A DNA stretch of 64,000 nucleotides from Dehalococcoidia bacterium (GTDB taxonomy: Bacteria; Chloroflexota; Dehalococcoidia; Lucifugimonadales; Lucifugimonadaceae): contig JAJEAU010000008.1 in NCBI GenBank assembly GCA_022824185.1, positions 81,274 through 145,273 on the forward strand. Direction: 5' to 3'. The notes under the pieces are model-generated. The model searched no databases, had not been told where the DNA came from, and was given only the letters and a program-made list of their open reading frames with translations. The position numbers and the translations under genes were made by a program. Position 1 is the first letter of the stretch, and each line of letters starts with the position of its first letter. Below, piece after piece: positions 31,564 to 41,982 of the stretch.

Positions 31564-32575
31564 TATGGCCCGTATTCTCCGCATCGAGCCCGGGATCCGC
31601 GGCGTGACGGTGAGAACCGAGGACGTGGTGCGTTTGGGCGTGGATGTCTACGGAGTGCAGGACATTTTGGACAATTCACTCGCGGACGGCAAGACTTTCG
31701 ATTGGGACGATGGTGGTTCTGGGAGTTCGATCGAGGGCACTGGCAGAGTGGTCGTATATACCGCGCCGTCATCGCAGGGCACATACAAGGTGACGGTCGT
31801 AGCCGCCCCAGTCGACTGCCGCGGCACCGAAGAGCAGTGCATGGCAGAGTTCGAGGTCCGGGTGCGGCGTTCGGTGCCGCCACCACCGACACCTGCCACA
31901 GCACCAGTTAACCCCGAAGGCGAGATACCGACGGTGCTGACTGACTCCGATGGCGAGCAGTATGAGGTCTTCACCCCAGTCGAAGGCGGAAGTTTCCAAG
32001 GCGAATCTTTTTCAATCACCGCTGGGGCTGGTGCAGTTCCGGACGGCGAGGTCGTGGGACTTCGTATGAGCGAAACCGGTCCGGCATCGAACGTTGGCAT
32101 GACCGCGCACCGCTACATGCTGGTGGGGAACAGCTACGCGGTGTCGACGGTCGACCCGACGGGCGCGGCGGTGACTTCGTACCGGTTGAACGCGCCGCTA
32201 GAGGTGTGCGTACCATTGCCCGAGATGGCGCGCTCGAACATTTCTGATGTGGCGCTGGTGGTGACGAACGCCGACGGATCGTTGACGGTTCTATCGGCAT
32301 CGGTGCGTCTCAGCGCATCGTCAACATCTGTGTGTGGCACCTTGAGCAGTGTTCCCGCGACGTTGGCAGTAGGCACTGCGGGGGCACCGTCCGCGTTGCC
32401 GAATGCGGCTCTGTTGCCCACGCCCGAGGCTCCCGACACCGGCGGCACAGCACCGAGATCGTCAAGCGCATTGCTGTGGTTGATGCTGATCGCAATCGGA
32501 GCGCTCGCGCTAGGTGTGCTCATGCTTGACGGTCGACCTTCACCTGATCCTCCTAAAGGAAGTAGTGGAAAATGA
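31523..32575 (+). CDS. Surface protein with linker, Ig-like part and C-terminal PDTGG membrane anchor
   Basis: 350 residues, overlapping the LRR frame by 41 bases. It opens with a Pro/Thr linker (PATPTPAPAS), then a beta-rich region (ILRIEPGIRGVTVR, SLADGKTFDWDDGGSG, VVYTAPSSQGTYKVTVVA), a Pro linker and a second beta-rich domain (GEIPTVL to LAVGTAGA). The C-terminus reads EAPDTGG, then 16 residues on a helix (LLWLMLIAIGALALGVLML) and a short positive tail, like a sortase sorting signal (LPxTG variant). No signal peptide is present because the 5' part is in the other frame. No sortase is in this window. Probably a cell-surface adhesin-like protein, now split. Confidence 0.6.
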   Translation: MMWVPATPTPAPASMARILRIEPGIRGVTVRTEDVVRLGVDVYGVQDILDNSLADGKTFDWDDGGSGSSIEGTGRVVVYTAPSSQGTYKVTVVAAPVDCRGTEEQCMAEFEVRVRRSVPPPPTPATAPVNPEGEIPTVLTDSDGEQYEVFTPVEGGSFQGESFSITAGAGAVPDGEVVGLRMSETGPASNVGMTAHRYMLVGNSYAVSTVDPTGAAVTSYRLNAPLEVCVPLPEMARSNISDVALVVTNADGSLTVLSASVRLSASSTSVCGTLSSVPATLAVGTAGAPSALPNAALLPTPEAPDTGGTAPRSSSALLWLMLIAIGALALGVLMLDGRPSPDPPKGSSGK

Positions 32576-32663
32576 GTAAAGGCCGGACCCCACATCCAGC
32601 GCGCCCACGCCCTGAAACACCCGCGTGATACCGTATCGTTGCAAACCTATCAGGAGCTACCAA

Positions 32664-32867
32664 ATGCCCAAATACGTCCTCTTACGAAAAATCGGATCTG
32701 ACGTCTCTGTCACCGCAGACCGACACGAAGAATCCAGTCGTCATCTGAACCTATACAAGAACGGCGAACTCGTCGGCAAGTTCGAAACTAGCAACTACTC
32801 CGGTTGGTATGTTGACCAAGAAGAAGACGCCCCAGTAGCATCGCCGGCCGCGTTCGAGTCGCGCTGA
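32664..32867 (+). CDS. Small hypothetical protein (67 aa)
   Basis: ATG 32664 follows AGGAG with a seven-base spacer; the track's earlier start at 32625 has none. The product MPKYVLLRKIGSD...VTADRHEESSRHLNLYKNGELVGKFETSNYSGWYVDQEED looks like a single small beta-sheet domain with alternating hydrophobic residues. The C-terminus is acidic, then Ala/Pro-rich. No signal or motif. It separates the surface-protein gene from the convergent ruvB gene. Function unknown. Confidence 0.6.
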   Translation: MPKYVLLRKIGSDVSVTADRHEESSRHLNLYKNGELVGKFETSNYSGWYVDQEEDAPVASPAAFESR

Positions 32868-32943
32868 TCACTTGATCGGGTCAGTGCGCGGTGACTAACT
32901 GGGCACCGAACACTCAGAGCCCACCCAGAAAACCTCTACTTGC

Positions 32944-34035
32944 TCACCAAATCAACGCCCCCTGCCCTCCGCGCATCCCATCATCCCCCACATGCCCCAT
33001 ACCCGCCGACGTCGCTCTCCGACCCTGCGGCGTCCGCAAAATAAAGCCGATCTTCAGCAAAAACGGCTCCACAACATCCTCTAGCGTCTGCACCTCCTCA
33101 TTCGCCGACGCCGCCAACGCATTGATCCCTGCCGGCCCGCCGCCATACTGCCGACACAACGTCTCCAGATACAACCTATCCAACCTATCCAAACCCAACT
33201 CATCGACACCCTCAACCCGTAACGCCTCTGCTGCGACCTCTGCATCAATCGTCCCATCCCCTCGAACCTGCGCAAAATCCCGCACCCGCCGCAACAGATT
33301 ATTCGCTATCCGCGGCGTCCCCCGAGACCGCTTTGCAATCACAACCGCACCATCCTCATCAATCGGCACCGACAAAATCATCGCCGACCTCGTCACCACC
33401 TGCTTGATCTCATCATCCGAGTAGTAGTCCAAGTGATAAGTCAGCGCGAACCGCTCCCGCAACGGCGGACTCAACATCCCCGCACGCGTCGTAGAACCGA
33501 TCAGCGTGAACTTCTGCAACGGCAGGTTGATCGTCTTCGCAAACGCTCCCGTACCCGTGATGAAGTCCACCCGAAAGTCCTCCATCGCCGAGTAAAGATA
33601 CTCCTCAACCGCGTACGAGAGTCGATGTATCTCATCTATGAACAACACGTCGCCATGTTTCTGGTTCGACAGTATCCCCACAACATCCGCCGGCCGCTCC
33701 AACGCCGGACCCGACGTATGGACTAACGTCGTATCCATCTCCCTCGCGATGATCTGAGATATCGTCGTCTTCCCCAACCCTGGCGGCCCATGGAACAGCG
33801 CATGATCCAACGTATCCCCCCGGTGCTTCGCAGCCTCAACCGCGATCTGAATGCTGTTCACAACATCGCGCTGACCGATGTAATCCGAAAACTGACGTGG
33901 ACGAAGGTCATTCATCCCCAACGAACTAGCGTTCCGAGCCGCCCGTTCTGCAAGAGCGTCCGCCGACCGGTCTTCGGCACCAGGGTCTAGAGAATCCGAC
34001 CCCGTGAAAACTCGCTCTCTAGCGGACTCGCTCAT
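32944..34035 (-). CDS. ruvB: Holliday junction branch migration ATPase RuvB
   Basis: 363 residues. Walker A GPPGLGKT, Walker B LFIDEIHRL, sensor GSTTRAGML, and the arginine-finger region are all intact, followed by the winged-helix domain (RVEGVDELGLDRLDRLYLE to FLLKIGFILRTPQGR). The N-terminal LRPRQFSDYIGQ is the conserved start of the AAA+ core, after about 35 variable residues. RuvB drives branch migration at Holliday junctions loaded by RuvA. Last gene of ruvC-ruvA-ruvB, 12 bases after ruvA. Confidence 0.97.
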   Translation of the reverse strand: MSESARERVFTGSDSLDPGAEDRSADALAERAARNASSLGMNDLRPRQFSDYIGQRDVVNSIQIAVEAAKHRGDTLDHALFHGPPGLGKTTISQIIAREMDTTLVHTSGPALERPADVVGILSNQKHGDVLFIDEIHRLSYAVEEYLYSAMEDFRVDFITGTGAFAKTINLPLQKFTLIGSTTRAGMLSPPLRERFALTYHLDYYSDDEIKQVVTRSAMILSVPIDEDGAVVIAKRSRGTPRIANNLLRRVRDFAQVRGDGTIDAEVAAEALRVEGVDELGLDRLDRLYLETLCRQYGGGPAGINALAASANEEVQTLEDVVEPFLLKIGFILRTPQGRRATSAGMGHVGDDGMRGGQGALIW

Positions 34036-34047
34036 ATCCGTTCAAAC

Positions 34048-34683
34048 TCAACGTGTCGCCGGGGCCGCGCCGCTCGCACGGAAAACAACCCTCAGCAACT
34101 CCTGAGCATCGCCACCCAACTCGGGCCTCAATCTCAACGCCTCGTCAACCATCGAGACTGCGTCGGTATTCCGATAACCAAGATTCACCAACACCGCCAC
34201 AACGTCAGAACGAGTATCCGGCCCTCTCTGACGTTGCGAACCGGTCTCGATTGGACGATTCGCGGCATCCATCACCTTCCCCTTCAGCGTCGCAACGATC
34301 TTCTGAGCACCTCGCTGACCGATCCCCGGCATCAACGTCAACGTCACCAGATCCTCGGTCTCGATCGCATACGCCAACGTCGGCACCGGCATCGTCAGAG
34401 CCGTCGCCGCCCGCGTCGGACCTATCCCTTCAACCTGCACGAACTGCTCGAAAAATTCCCGATCCCGCGCACTCTCGAAACCCACAAGAACCGGCAGGGG
34501 CTGACGCTCCGAAACTGAGTAAAACGTGTGCAACGTGATCGTTTCCCCTTCTTGGGGCTGTAACGAGTCGTGAACAAACGCCGGCAGTATCACCGAATAA
34601 CCGACGCCCGAAGCCGTCAACACAACCACCCTCGGCGGATTGTCCTGCACCTGCAACACCCGCCCTTCCAGGTAAGAAATCAT
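34048..34683 (-). CDS. ruvA: Holliday junction DNA helicase subunit RuvA
   Basis: 211 residues. MISYLEGRVLQVQDNPPRVVVLTASGVGYSV is the N-terminal OB fold, two helix-hairpin-helix motifs follow (FVQVEGIGPTRAATAL and LTLMPGIGQRGAQKIVATLK), and the C-terminal RuvB-binding domain contains AVLVNLGYRNTDAVSMVDEAL. It binds four-way junctions as a tetramer. Its ATG comes one base after the ruvC stop (TGAGATG). All domains complete. Confidence 0.96.
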   Translation of the reverse strand: MISYLEGRVLQVQDNPPRVVVLTASGVGYSVILPAFVHDSLQPQEGETITLHTFYSVSERQPLPVLVGFESARDREFFEQFVQVEGIGPTRAATALTMPVPTLAYAIETEDLVTLTLMPGIGQRGAQKIVATLKGKVMDAANRPIETGSQRQRGPDTRSDVVAVLVNLGYRNTDAVSMVDEALRLRPELGGDAQELLRVVFRASGAAPATR

Positions 34684-34684
34684 C

Positions 34685-35209
34685 TCAAGCCACCTTCTCG
34701 CTAATGGCCGGAGACCCGGTCACGTGGATATGACAAATCGCAATCCCGACCGCGTCCGCAACATCCTCCTTCGAAATCTCCTCAGCCAATCCCAAACGCA
34801 TCGACACCGCACGCTTCATCTGAGCCTTGTCAGCGCGCCCACTCCCCGCCACGATACTTTTCACCCGTGTCGGCTGATAGTGATGCACGGGCAGCCCCCT
34901 ACTCCCGGCCGCCAATATCGCAACACCCCTCGCATGACCCATGATGATCGCCGTCTTCAGATTCCGATACCTCGAATGCAGATCCTCTATCGCCACCTCA
35001 TCCGGCGCAAATTCATCAATCACCTCACCCAGAGTCTGATTGATCACCCGCAACCGCTCTTCCAACCTCTCACTCGCCTTCGTCCTCACCAAACCACCCT
35101 CCAACAACTCCACATTCCCACGCCAATCCGAAGACACGACCGCATAACCAGTCGTGGTCAAAGCCGGATCAATCCCCAAAATCCGTCGAGTGCCTTCCAT
35201 ACCATCCAA
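34685..35209 (-). CDS. ruvC: Crossover junction endodeoxyribonuclease RuvC
   Basis: 174 residues with the RNase H-like catalytic set: Asp in ILGIDPALTTTGYAV, Glu in VAIEDLHSRYRNLKTA, and the Asp pair in DVADAVGIAICH. It resolves Holliday junctions by paired nicks. First gene of the ruv operon. Start may be the second ATG (35200, MEGTRRILGIDP), as neither has a strong ribosome site. A REP-like GC-rich palindrome lies about 80 bases upstream. Confidence 0.94.
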   Translation of the reverse strand: MDGMEGTRRILGIDPALTTTGYAVVSSDWRGNVELLEGGLVRTKASERLEERLRVINQTLGEVIDEFAPDEVAIEDLHSRYRNLKTAIIMGHARGVAILAAGSRGLPVHHYQPTRVKSIVAGSGRADKAQMKRAVSMRLGLAEEISKEDVADAVGIAICHIHVTGSPAISEKVA

Positions 35210-35292
35210 TCAAAAAACCAAAACCGCGCTAAGCAGATTCTACCCTGCATAACTATCTGGACGGAGGTGAACGGGAATCGGATAGTTCCCTT

Positions 35293-35330
35293 CTCCCCGC
35301 CGGGGGAGAGGGTCAGGGCGAGGGGGAAAG
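35293..35330. repeat. REP-like GC-rich palindromic repeat
   Basis: CTCCCC-GCCG-GGGGAG (35293-35308) followed by AGGGTCAGGGCGAGGGGG is the widespread 'ctccccgccgggggagagggtcagggcgaggg' type of dispersed intergenic element. It lies in the divergent gap between ruvC and the antitoxin-like gene. Confidence 0.65.
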
Positions 35331-35413
35331 GGCTGCCAAAGGGCGGTATACGGCAATTCACCCATAATCCTTATCCTTGAGTCCCATACCCCCTCACACA
35401 CTTCGTGCCCACC

Positions 35414-35641
35414 ATGAAAACACGACTAACCCTATCCTTCGACCCCGACGTTGTCACGATGGCGAAAGGTTACACCCAATCTCGCGGAGTGTCGCTCTCA
35501 GCCCTCGTCGAGCAGTACCTCGACAAACAAACTCGCTTGGGCGAGGAGTCGATCGCCTCCCACTGGCGCGGAAAATTCGAACCGGCAAAAAAACACGGCG
35601 ATCCGCGCTACGACTTCTTAGCCAAAAAGTACCTCGATTAG
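35414..35641 (+). CDS. DUF6364-type antitoxin-like protein, no toxin partner visible
   Basis: 75 residues from ATG 35414 (track start GTG 35405). MKTRLTLSFDPDVVTMAKGYTQSRGVSLSALVEQYL is a ribbon-helix-helix-like fold: beta strand, helix, GVSLS turn and second helix, as in DUF6364/VapB-like antitoxins. The C-terminus (ASHWRGKFEPAKKHGDPRYDFLAKKYLD) is the part that would wrap a PIN toxin. The next gene starts 83 bases downstream and is an acyl-CoA dehydrogenase, so no PIN toxin is adjacent. It may be an orphan antitoxin or a stand-alone regulator. Confidence 0.75.
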   Translation: MKTRLTLSFDPDVVTMAKGYTQSRGVSLSALVEQYLDKQTRLGEESIASHWRGKFEPAKKHGDPRYDFLAKKYLD

Positions 35642-35724
35642 TTCCCGTTATCCCCGCAGAGATTTTCAACCACACTCCCATCTAAAATCACACCAACAAC
35701 CCGCGCCCAGTACCCAATCCCACC

Positions 35725-36870
35725 ATGCAACCCTTCTACAACGAACAACAACAACTCCTAGCCTCAACCGTCCGCGAATTCGCCGAAAACGACCTCGCAC
35801 CCCTTGCCGACGAAGTCGACACCAATGAACAATTCCCCAAGACTCAGTTCGACGCCCTAGCCGAACTGGGCATGACCGGCCTACTCATCCCTCCCGAACT
35901 CGGCGGCGCCGGCATGGGATACCGCGACTTTATGGTCGTCCTCGAAGAGATCGGGGCAGTCTGCGGCTCCACGAGCACCGTCCTGATCACCCACACATCG
36001 CTCGGCTCCGAGACCATCAACCGCTTCGGAAACGAAGACCAGCGCGCACAGTTCCTGCCTGATCTCGCAGCAGGGCAGAAGATCGCCGCATTCGCCCTCT
36101 CAGAACCTCAAACCGGATCCGACGCTCTAGGACTCCAAACAACCATCGCCGAAGACGGCGAGTCCTACATCCTCAATGGAACAAAACTCTTCATCACCAA
36201 CGCATCCGTCGCCGACACCTTTGCCGTGTTCGTCACCGCCGATCGTTCCGCCGGATATCGAGGTATCTCCTGCATCGTCGTCGAGCGTGACACCCCAGGC
36301 TTCGAGATCAACGAACAGCACGGGAAAATGGGTATGAGAGGCTCAGGAACCGCCGAGCTCGTATTCTCCGATTGCCGAGTCCCGAAGTCAAACCTCTTGG
36401 GTAACGTCGGAGACGGATACACCATCGCCCTCAAAATCCTCGACTCCTCCCGCATAACCGTCGCCGCCCAGTGCCTTGGCCTAGCCAAAGGCGCCCTCGA
36501 CCAAGCCCTCGCATACGCCAAACAGCGAGAAGCCTTCGGACGCCCCATCGCCACCAAACAGGCCATCCAGTTCATGCTCGCCGACATGGACACGGAACTC
36601 GACGCCGCACGCCTGATGGTCTACCGAGCCGCATCCCTATACGACGACGGCCTACCATACGGCACCGAATCCGCCAAAGCAAAACTCTACGCCTCCGAAG
36701 TCGCAAACCGAAACGTAGACAAAGCCGTCCAGATCCACGGAGGCATCGGCTACTTCAAACCAACCCCAGTAGAGCGAATGTACCGCGACCAACGAGTAAC
36801 CGAAATCTACGAAGGCACCTCCGAAATCCAACGCCTAGTAATCTCCCGAGCCCTAATCGGCGACATCTAA
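35725..36870 (+). CDS. Acyl-CoA dehydrogenase
   Basis: 381 residues, full length, FAD-dependent. Segments: FAENDLAPLADEVDTNEQFP (N-terminal helix domain), AFALSEPQTGSDA and LFITNASVADTF (FAD/substrate site), KMGMRGSGTAELVFSDCRVP, and the catalytic base region ITEIYEGTSEIQRLVISRAL, whose YEGT Glu is the alpha-proton base of short- and medium-chain enzymes. It oxidises an acyl-CoA to the 2-enoyl-CoA with electron transfer flavoprotein as acceptor. Chain length cannot be assigned. No beta-oxidation partners are adjacent. Confidence 0.95.
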   Translation: MQPFYNEQQQLLASTVREFAENDLAPLADEVDTNEQFPKTQFDALAELGMTGLLIPPELGGAGMGYRDFMVVLEEIGAVCGSTSTVLITHTSLGSETINRFGNEDQRAQFLPDLAAGQKIAAFALSEPQTGSDALGLQTTIAEDGESYILNGTKLFITNASVADTFAVFVTADRSAGYRGISCIVVERDTPGFEINEQHGKMGMRGSGTAELVFSDCRVPKSNLLGNVGDGYTIALKILDSSRITVAAQCLGLAKGALDQALAYAKQREAFGRPIATKQAIQFMLADMDTELDAARLMVYRAASLYDDGLPYGTESAKAKLYASEVANRNVDKAVQIHGGIGYFKPTPVERMYRDQRVTEIYEGTSEIQRLVISRALIGDI

Positions 36871-37068
36871 ATCAATAAAACTCCCTCTAGGCGAAAACCG
36901 AGATTCCCCCCTCCGTCTCATCGGGTGGGGTGGCGAAAAGTTGCGATGTCACGGCGAGGATCTGAGAGCCAGGCGCAAATGAGTTCGGGTAGACTGAAGA
37001 AATGGTAGGGTACGTTCAAGCGGAGTTTACCCATTCGCAGGATCGAGATGCTAGGAGGAGGGTGTGAG

Positions 37069-38346
37069 ATGAGAATGTTGCTGGTGGTTGTGGCTGTTAT
37101 GGCGTTGATTTGGGGTAGTGCTGTGCCCGCGGTGATGGTTGGTGGGGAGATTGTCGAGGCGGAGGTTGCATTGCCAAGTAGGACCGTCTCGCCAATGAAC
37201 AAAGATGCGGAGGATGACGACGACATCGATGCCGAGACTGATGACGACGGGTATGATACGCCGCCGACGGATTACGATGGTATCGACACGCCGTTTACCG
37301 ACAATGACGGGGTAGCGACGCCCTATACCGACTACGACGGTTTCAATACTCCGTTTTCTCAGGTAGGGACGATCGATGCGTTTGACACAGATTACGATGG
37401 TGTGGCGACGCCCTATACCGACGGTGACATAGTTTCCACGCCGTTCACTGACAACGACGGTTTCGACACGCCGATCACGGATTATGACGGAGTGGACACT
37501 CCAGCGACGGACGGTGATGGCGTTGCGACCCCGTATACGGACTACGACGGAGTGAATACGCCGGCTACGGATGGTGACGGTGTTGTACCTCCGTATACGG
37601 ACTACGACGGTACGGACAGCGACGGATACTCTACTCCGGCAACGGATTACGACGGGGTGGCTACGGAATTGACCGGAACGGGCAGCTTTTTGTCGATGTT
37701 CACGGATTCCTTCGGGATCGACTCCCAGAATACGACCGACGGCGACGGCATTTTCACTCCTTACACCGATTACGACGGAGTCGAAACCCCGCTGACAGAT
37801 AGGGATGGGATCAACACTCCGTATACCGACAACGACGGCACGGATTCCGATGGCATCGACACGCCGACGCCGACGGACAACGACGGCACGGATTCCGATG
37901 GCATCGACACGCCGACGCCGACGGACAACGACGGCACGGATTCGGACGGCATCGACACGCCGACGCCGACGGACAACGGCGGCAAGGATTCGGAAGGAAT
38001 CGACACGCCGACGCCGACGGACAACGACGGCACGGATTCGGACGGAATCGACACGCCGACGCCGACGGACAACGACGGCAAGGATTCCGAATGTAACGAC
38101 ACGACGACTCCTAAGTACAACGAAGGCACGGATTCCGATGGCATCGACACGCCGACGCCGACCGACAACGACGGCACGGATTCCGATGGCGTCGACACGC
38201 CGACGCCGACGGACAACGGCGGCATGGATTCGGACGGCATCGACACGCCGACGCCGACGGACAACGACGGCACGGATTCGGACGGTATCGACACGCCGAC
38301 GCCGCAGACTGGCGACTCCGATGATAGTGACGAGGTCAGTTCGTAG
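37069..38346 (+). CDS. Secreted Asp-rich tandem-repeat protein (possible calcium-binding)
   Basis: 425 residues from ATG 37069, behind AGGAGGAGGG. A signal peptide (RMLLVVVAVMALIWGSAVPAVM) starts the chain. Residues about 60-250 are irregular repeats of the type TDYDGVxTPYTDxDG, and residues 254-413 are ten units of 16 residues (DNDGTDSDGIDTPTPT), encoded by ten 48-bp tandem DNA repeats at 37828-38307. DxDG patterns resemble calcium-binding loops of thrombospondin-3 and dockerin repeats, so Ca-dependent structure outside the cell is likely. The end, TPQTGDSDDSDEVSS, contains PQTG but no membrane helix. Its stop overlaps the next gene's GTG. Confidence 0.75.
   Translation: MRMLLVVVAVMALIWGSAVPAVMVGGEIVEAEVALPSRTVSPMNKDAEDDDDIDAETDDDGYDTPPTDYDGIDTPFTDNDGVATPYTDYDGFNTPFSQVGTIDAFDTDYDGVATPYTDGDIVSTPFTDNDGFDTPITDYDGVDTPATDGDGVATPYTDYDGVNTPATDGDGVVPPYTDYDGTDSDGYSTPATDYDGVATELTGTGSFLSMFTDSFGIDSQNTTDGDGIFTPYTDYDGVETPLTDRDGINTPYTDNDGTDSDGIDTPTPTDNDGTDSDGIDTPTPTDNDGTDSDGIDTPTPTDNGGKDSEGIDTPTPTDNDGTDSDGIDTPTPTDNDGKDSECNDTTTPKYNEGTDSDGIDTPTPTDNDGTDSDGVDTPTPTDNGGMDSDGIDTPTPTDNDGTDSDGIDTPTPQTGDSDDSDEVSS
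37828..38307 (+). repeat. Ten 48-bp in-frame tandem repeats
   Basis: Unit GACAACGACGGCACGGATTC... (16 codons, DNDGTDSDGIDTPTPT) repeated exactly ten times in phase from 37828 to 38307; the sixth unit has drifted (KDSECNDTTTPK). Length variation by slippage or recombination is expected between strains. Confidence 0.9.
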
Positions 38347-39575
38347 TGTCTGTTGCCAGTTTGGAGCGTCCTGTGATACGACCTCTGGTCGATTTTCCCG
38401 TTGATCCAGGTTTGGATGAACTGCCGAAATTATTCGCCGCTGATTGGGTATGGGGCGAGTATCAATCCCGTTACGGGGAGCAGGAGTGCGCTCCTCAGAC
38501 GTTGCGGTTTCGTCAGTTCAGTCACAGCTCTGGTCGAGTGGCGATGGCAAGTTATCTGATGGAATACGGTCGCGAGACCTATTTGCCATCGGAACATTTG
38601 ACCGTCAAGACTGAGCGGGGCGTGGGTACTGAACTGTATCGGTACCCGGAGGATGATCGACTTCCCGCGTTGGCGGATGTGGCGGATCCGGAGATGGCGG
38701 TGAGGTTGGTGAATAGACACGTTTTGGCGATGCGTCCAAGGCGGGTACGTGTTCAACTGATCAGGTATCGTCCGAGGAGTCGGGCAGTGTTTCGGCATAG
38801 CGCAGGGCGGGTTAAGCTCTACGCGCGTGTGGTAAGACCGCATGTGGTTGCCAGGGTGTTGGCGGCGAACGAGTTGATGGTTGATTCTGGTTTTGTACTT
38901 CCGCGGATGGTGGGTTGCTGGGAGGAAGGTGGCGTTTTGTGGTTCTCGGAGGTGCCCGGTAAAAACATGCGTCGTCAAGTGATGAAGGGTCGGGTGCCGG
39001 ACATAGGGCCGATGCTGGAAGGCTTGGAGACGATATGGTCGAAACCGATGGTGCCTAGTAAGGGGCAAGCGTTTGATCTTTCGCGGGCATACCGCACTGC
39101 TCGACGAATGTTCAGGAGCAAAACTGAACAGGAAGATGAAGCACGTAGGGAGTTGGATCGATCGATCGAGGTATTTGATCCGTTTGTCCGTTCTTGGCGA
39201 CCTACGCATATTGCGCACAACGATTTTTATGACGATCAGATGATTGAGCTGCCGGATGGTCGGATTGCGATGGTTGATTTCGAAGAGGTGGGGCCAGGGG
39301 ATCCGTTACTGGATGTTGGAAACTGTTTAGGGCACTTGAAATGGGCTTCCAAATTCGGCCGGGGAAGGAAAAATGCGAGCGAGGAGTTTTACGAGGTTTT
39401 GAAGTCGGGAGCTCTGCGTCGGTTTGGTTGGGACGCTGAGGAGTTGGCGTTGAGAGAAGCGGTGTGTTTGTTCAGGACTTGCACGAACGTCATTCGTCGT
39501 CCGAGGTTGGAGTGGCGTCGGAATTTGATCGACGGGTTTTCGCTGGTGAATGAAACGCTGGCGCAATCGGTATAG
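38346..39575 (+). CDS. Aminoglycoside phosphotransferase-like kinase family protein
   Basis: 409 residues, beginning at GTG 38346, which shares one base with the stop of the repeat protein (TAGTG), so translation is coupled. The C-terminal half has the APH/choline-kinase catalytic loop THIAHNDFYDDQMI (Brenner-type H.D) and the metal-binding IAMVDFEEVGPGDPLLDVG. A P-loop-like Lys is seen in VKLYARVV. The N-terminal ~150 residues are Arg-rich and unlike APH enzymes. It probably phosphorylates a small molecule, sugar or protein. Linkage to a secreted repeat protein is unusual and hints at a role in its modification or secretion, which is inference only. Confidence 0.7.
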   Translation: MSVASLERPVIRPLVDFPVDPGLDELPKLFAADWVWGEYQSRYGEQECAPQTLRFRQFSHSSGRVAMASYLMEYGRETYLPSEHLTVKTERGVGTELYRYPEDDRLPALADVADPEMAVRLVNRHVLAMRPRRVRVQLIRYRPRSRAVFRHSAGRVKLYARVVRPHVVARVLAANELMVDSGFVLPRMVGCWEEGGVLWFSEVPGKNMRRQVMKGRVPDIGPMLEGLETIWSKPMVPSKGQAFDLSRAYRTARRMFRSKTEQEDEARRELDRSIEVFDPFVRSWRPTHIAHNDFYDDQMIELPDGRIAMVDFEEVGPGDPLLDVGNCLGHLKWASKFGRGRKNASEEFYEVLKSGALRRFGWDAEELALREAVCLFRTCTNVIRRPRLEWRRNLIDGFSLVNETLAQSV

Positions 39576-39622
39576 GTGACGAGGTTTCCGTTGTGTAGCG
39601 TCGTTGGTTGGTGGTGCGGCGA

Positions 39623-39659
39623 TATAATTTGTTTGTTAACACCCACCAACAGTGTTAAC
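39623..39659 (+). promoter_or_regulatory. purA promoter element with operator-like inverted repeat
   Basis: A perfect TATAAT (39623-39628) is followed six bases later by GTTAACAC-N9-GTGTTAAC (39635-39659), an exact 8-bp inverted repeat over the expected transcription start. The -35 is weak (GTCGTT region). The placement suits a repressor site controlling purA. It could also act as a leader hairpin. Confidence 0.5.
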
Positions 39660-39667
39660 GCTATTGA

Positions 39668-41980
<2,313 letters not shown>

Positions 41981-41982
41981 TT

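Noticed and set aside
37828-38307. CRISPR array
   Set aside because: The repeats are directly adjacent, in frame and encode a protein; there are no unique spacers.
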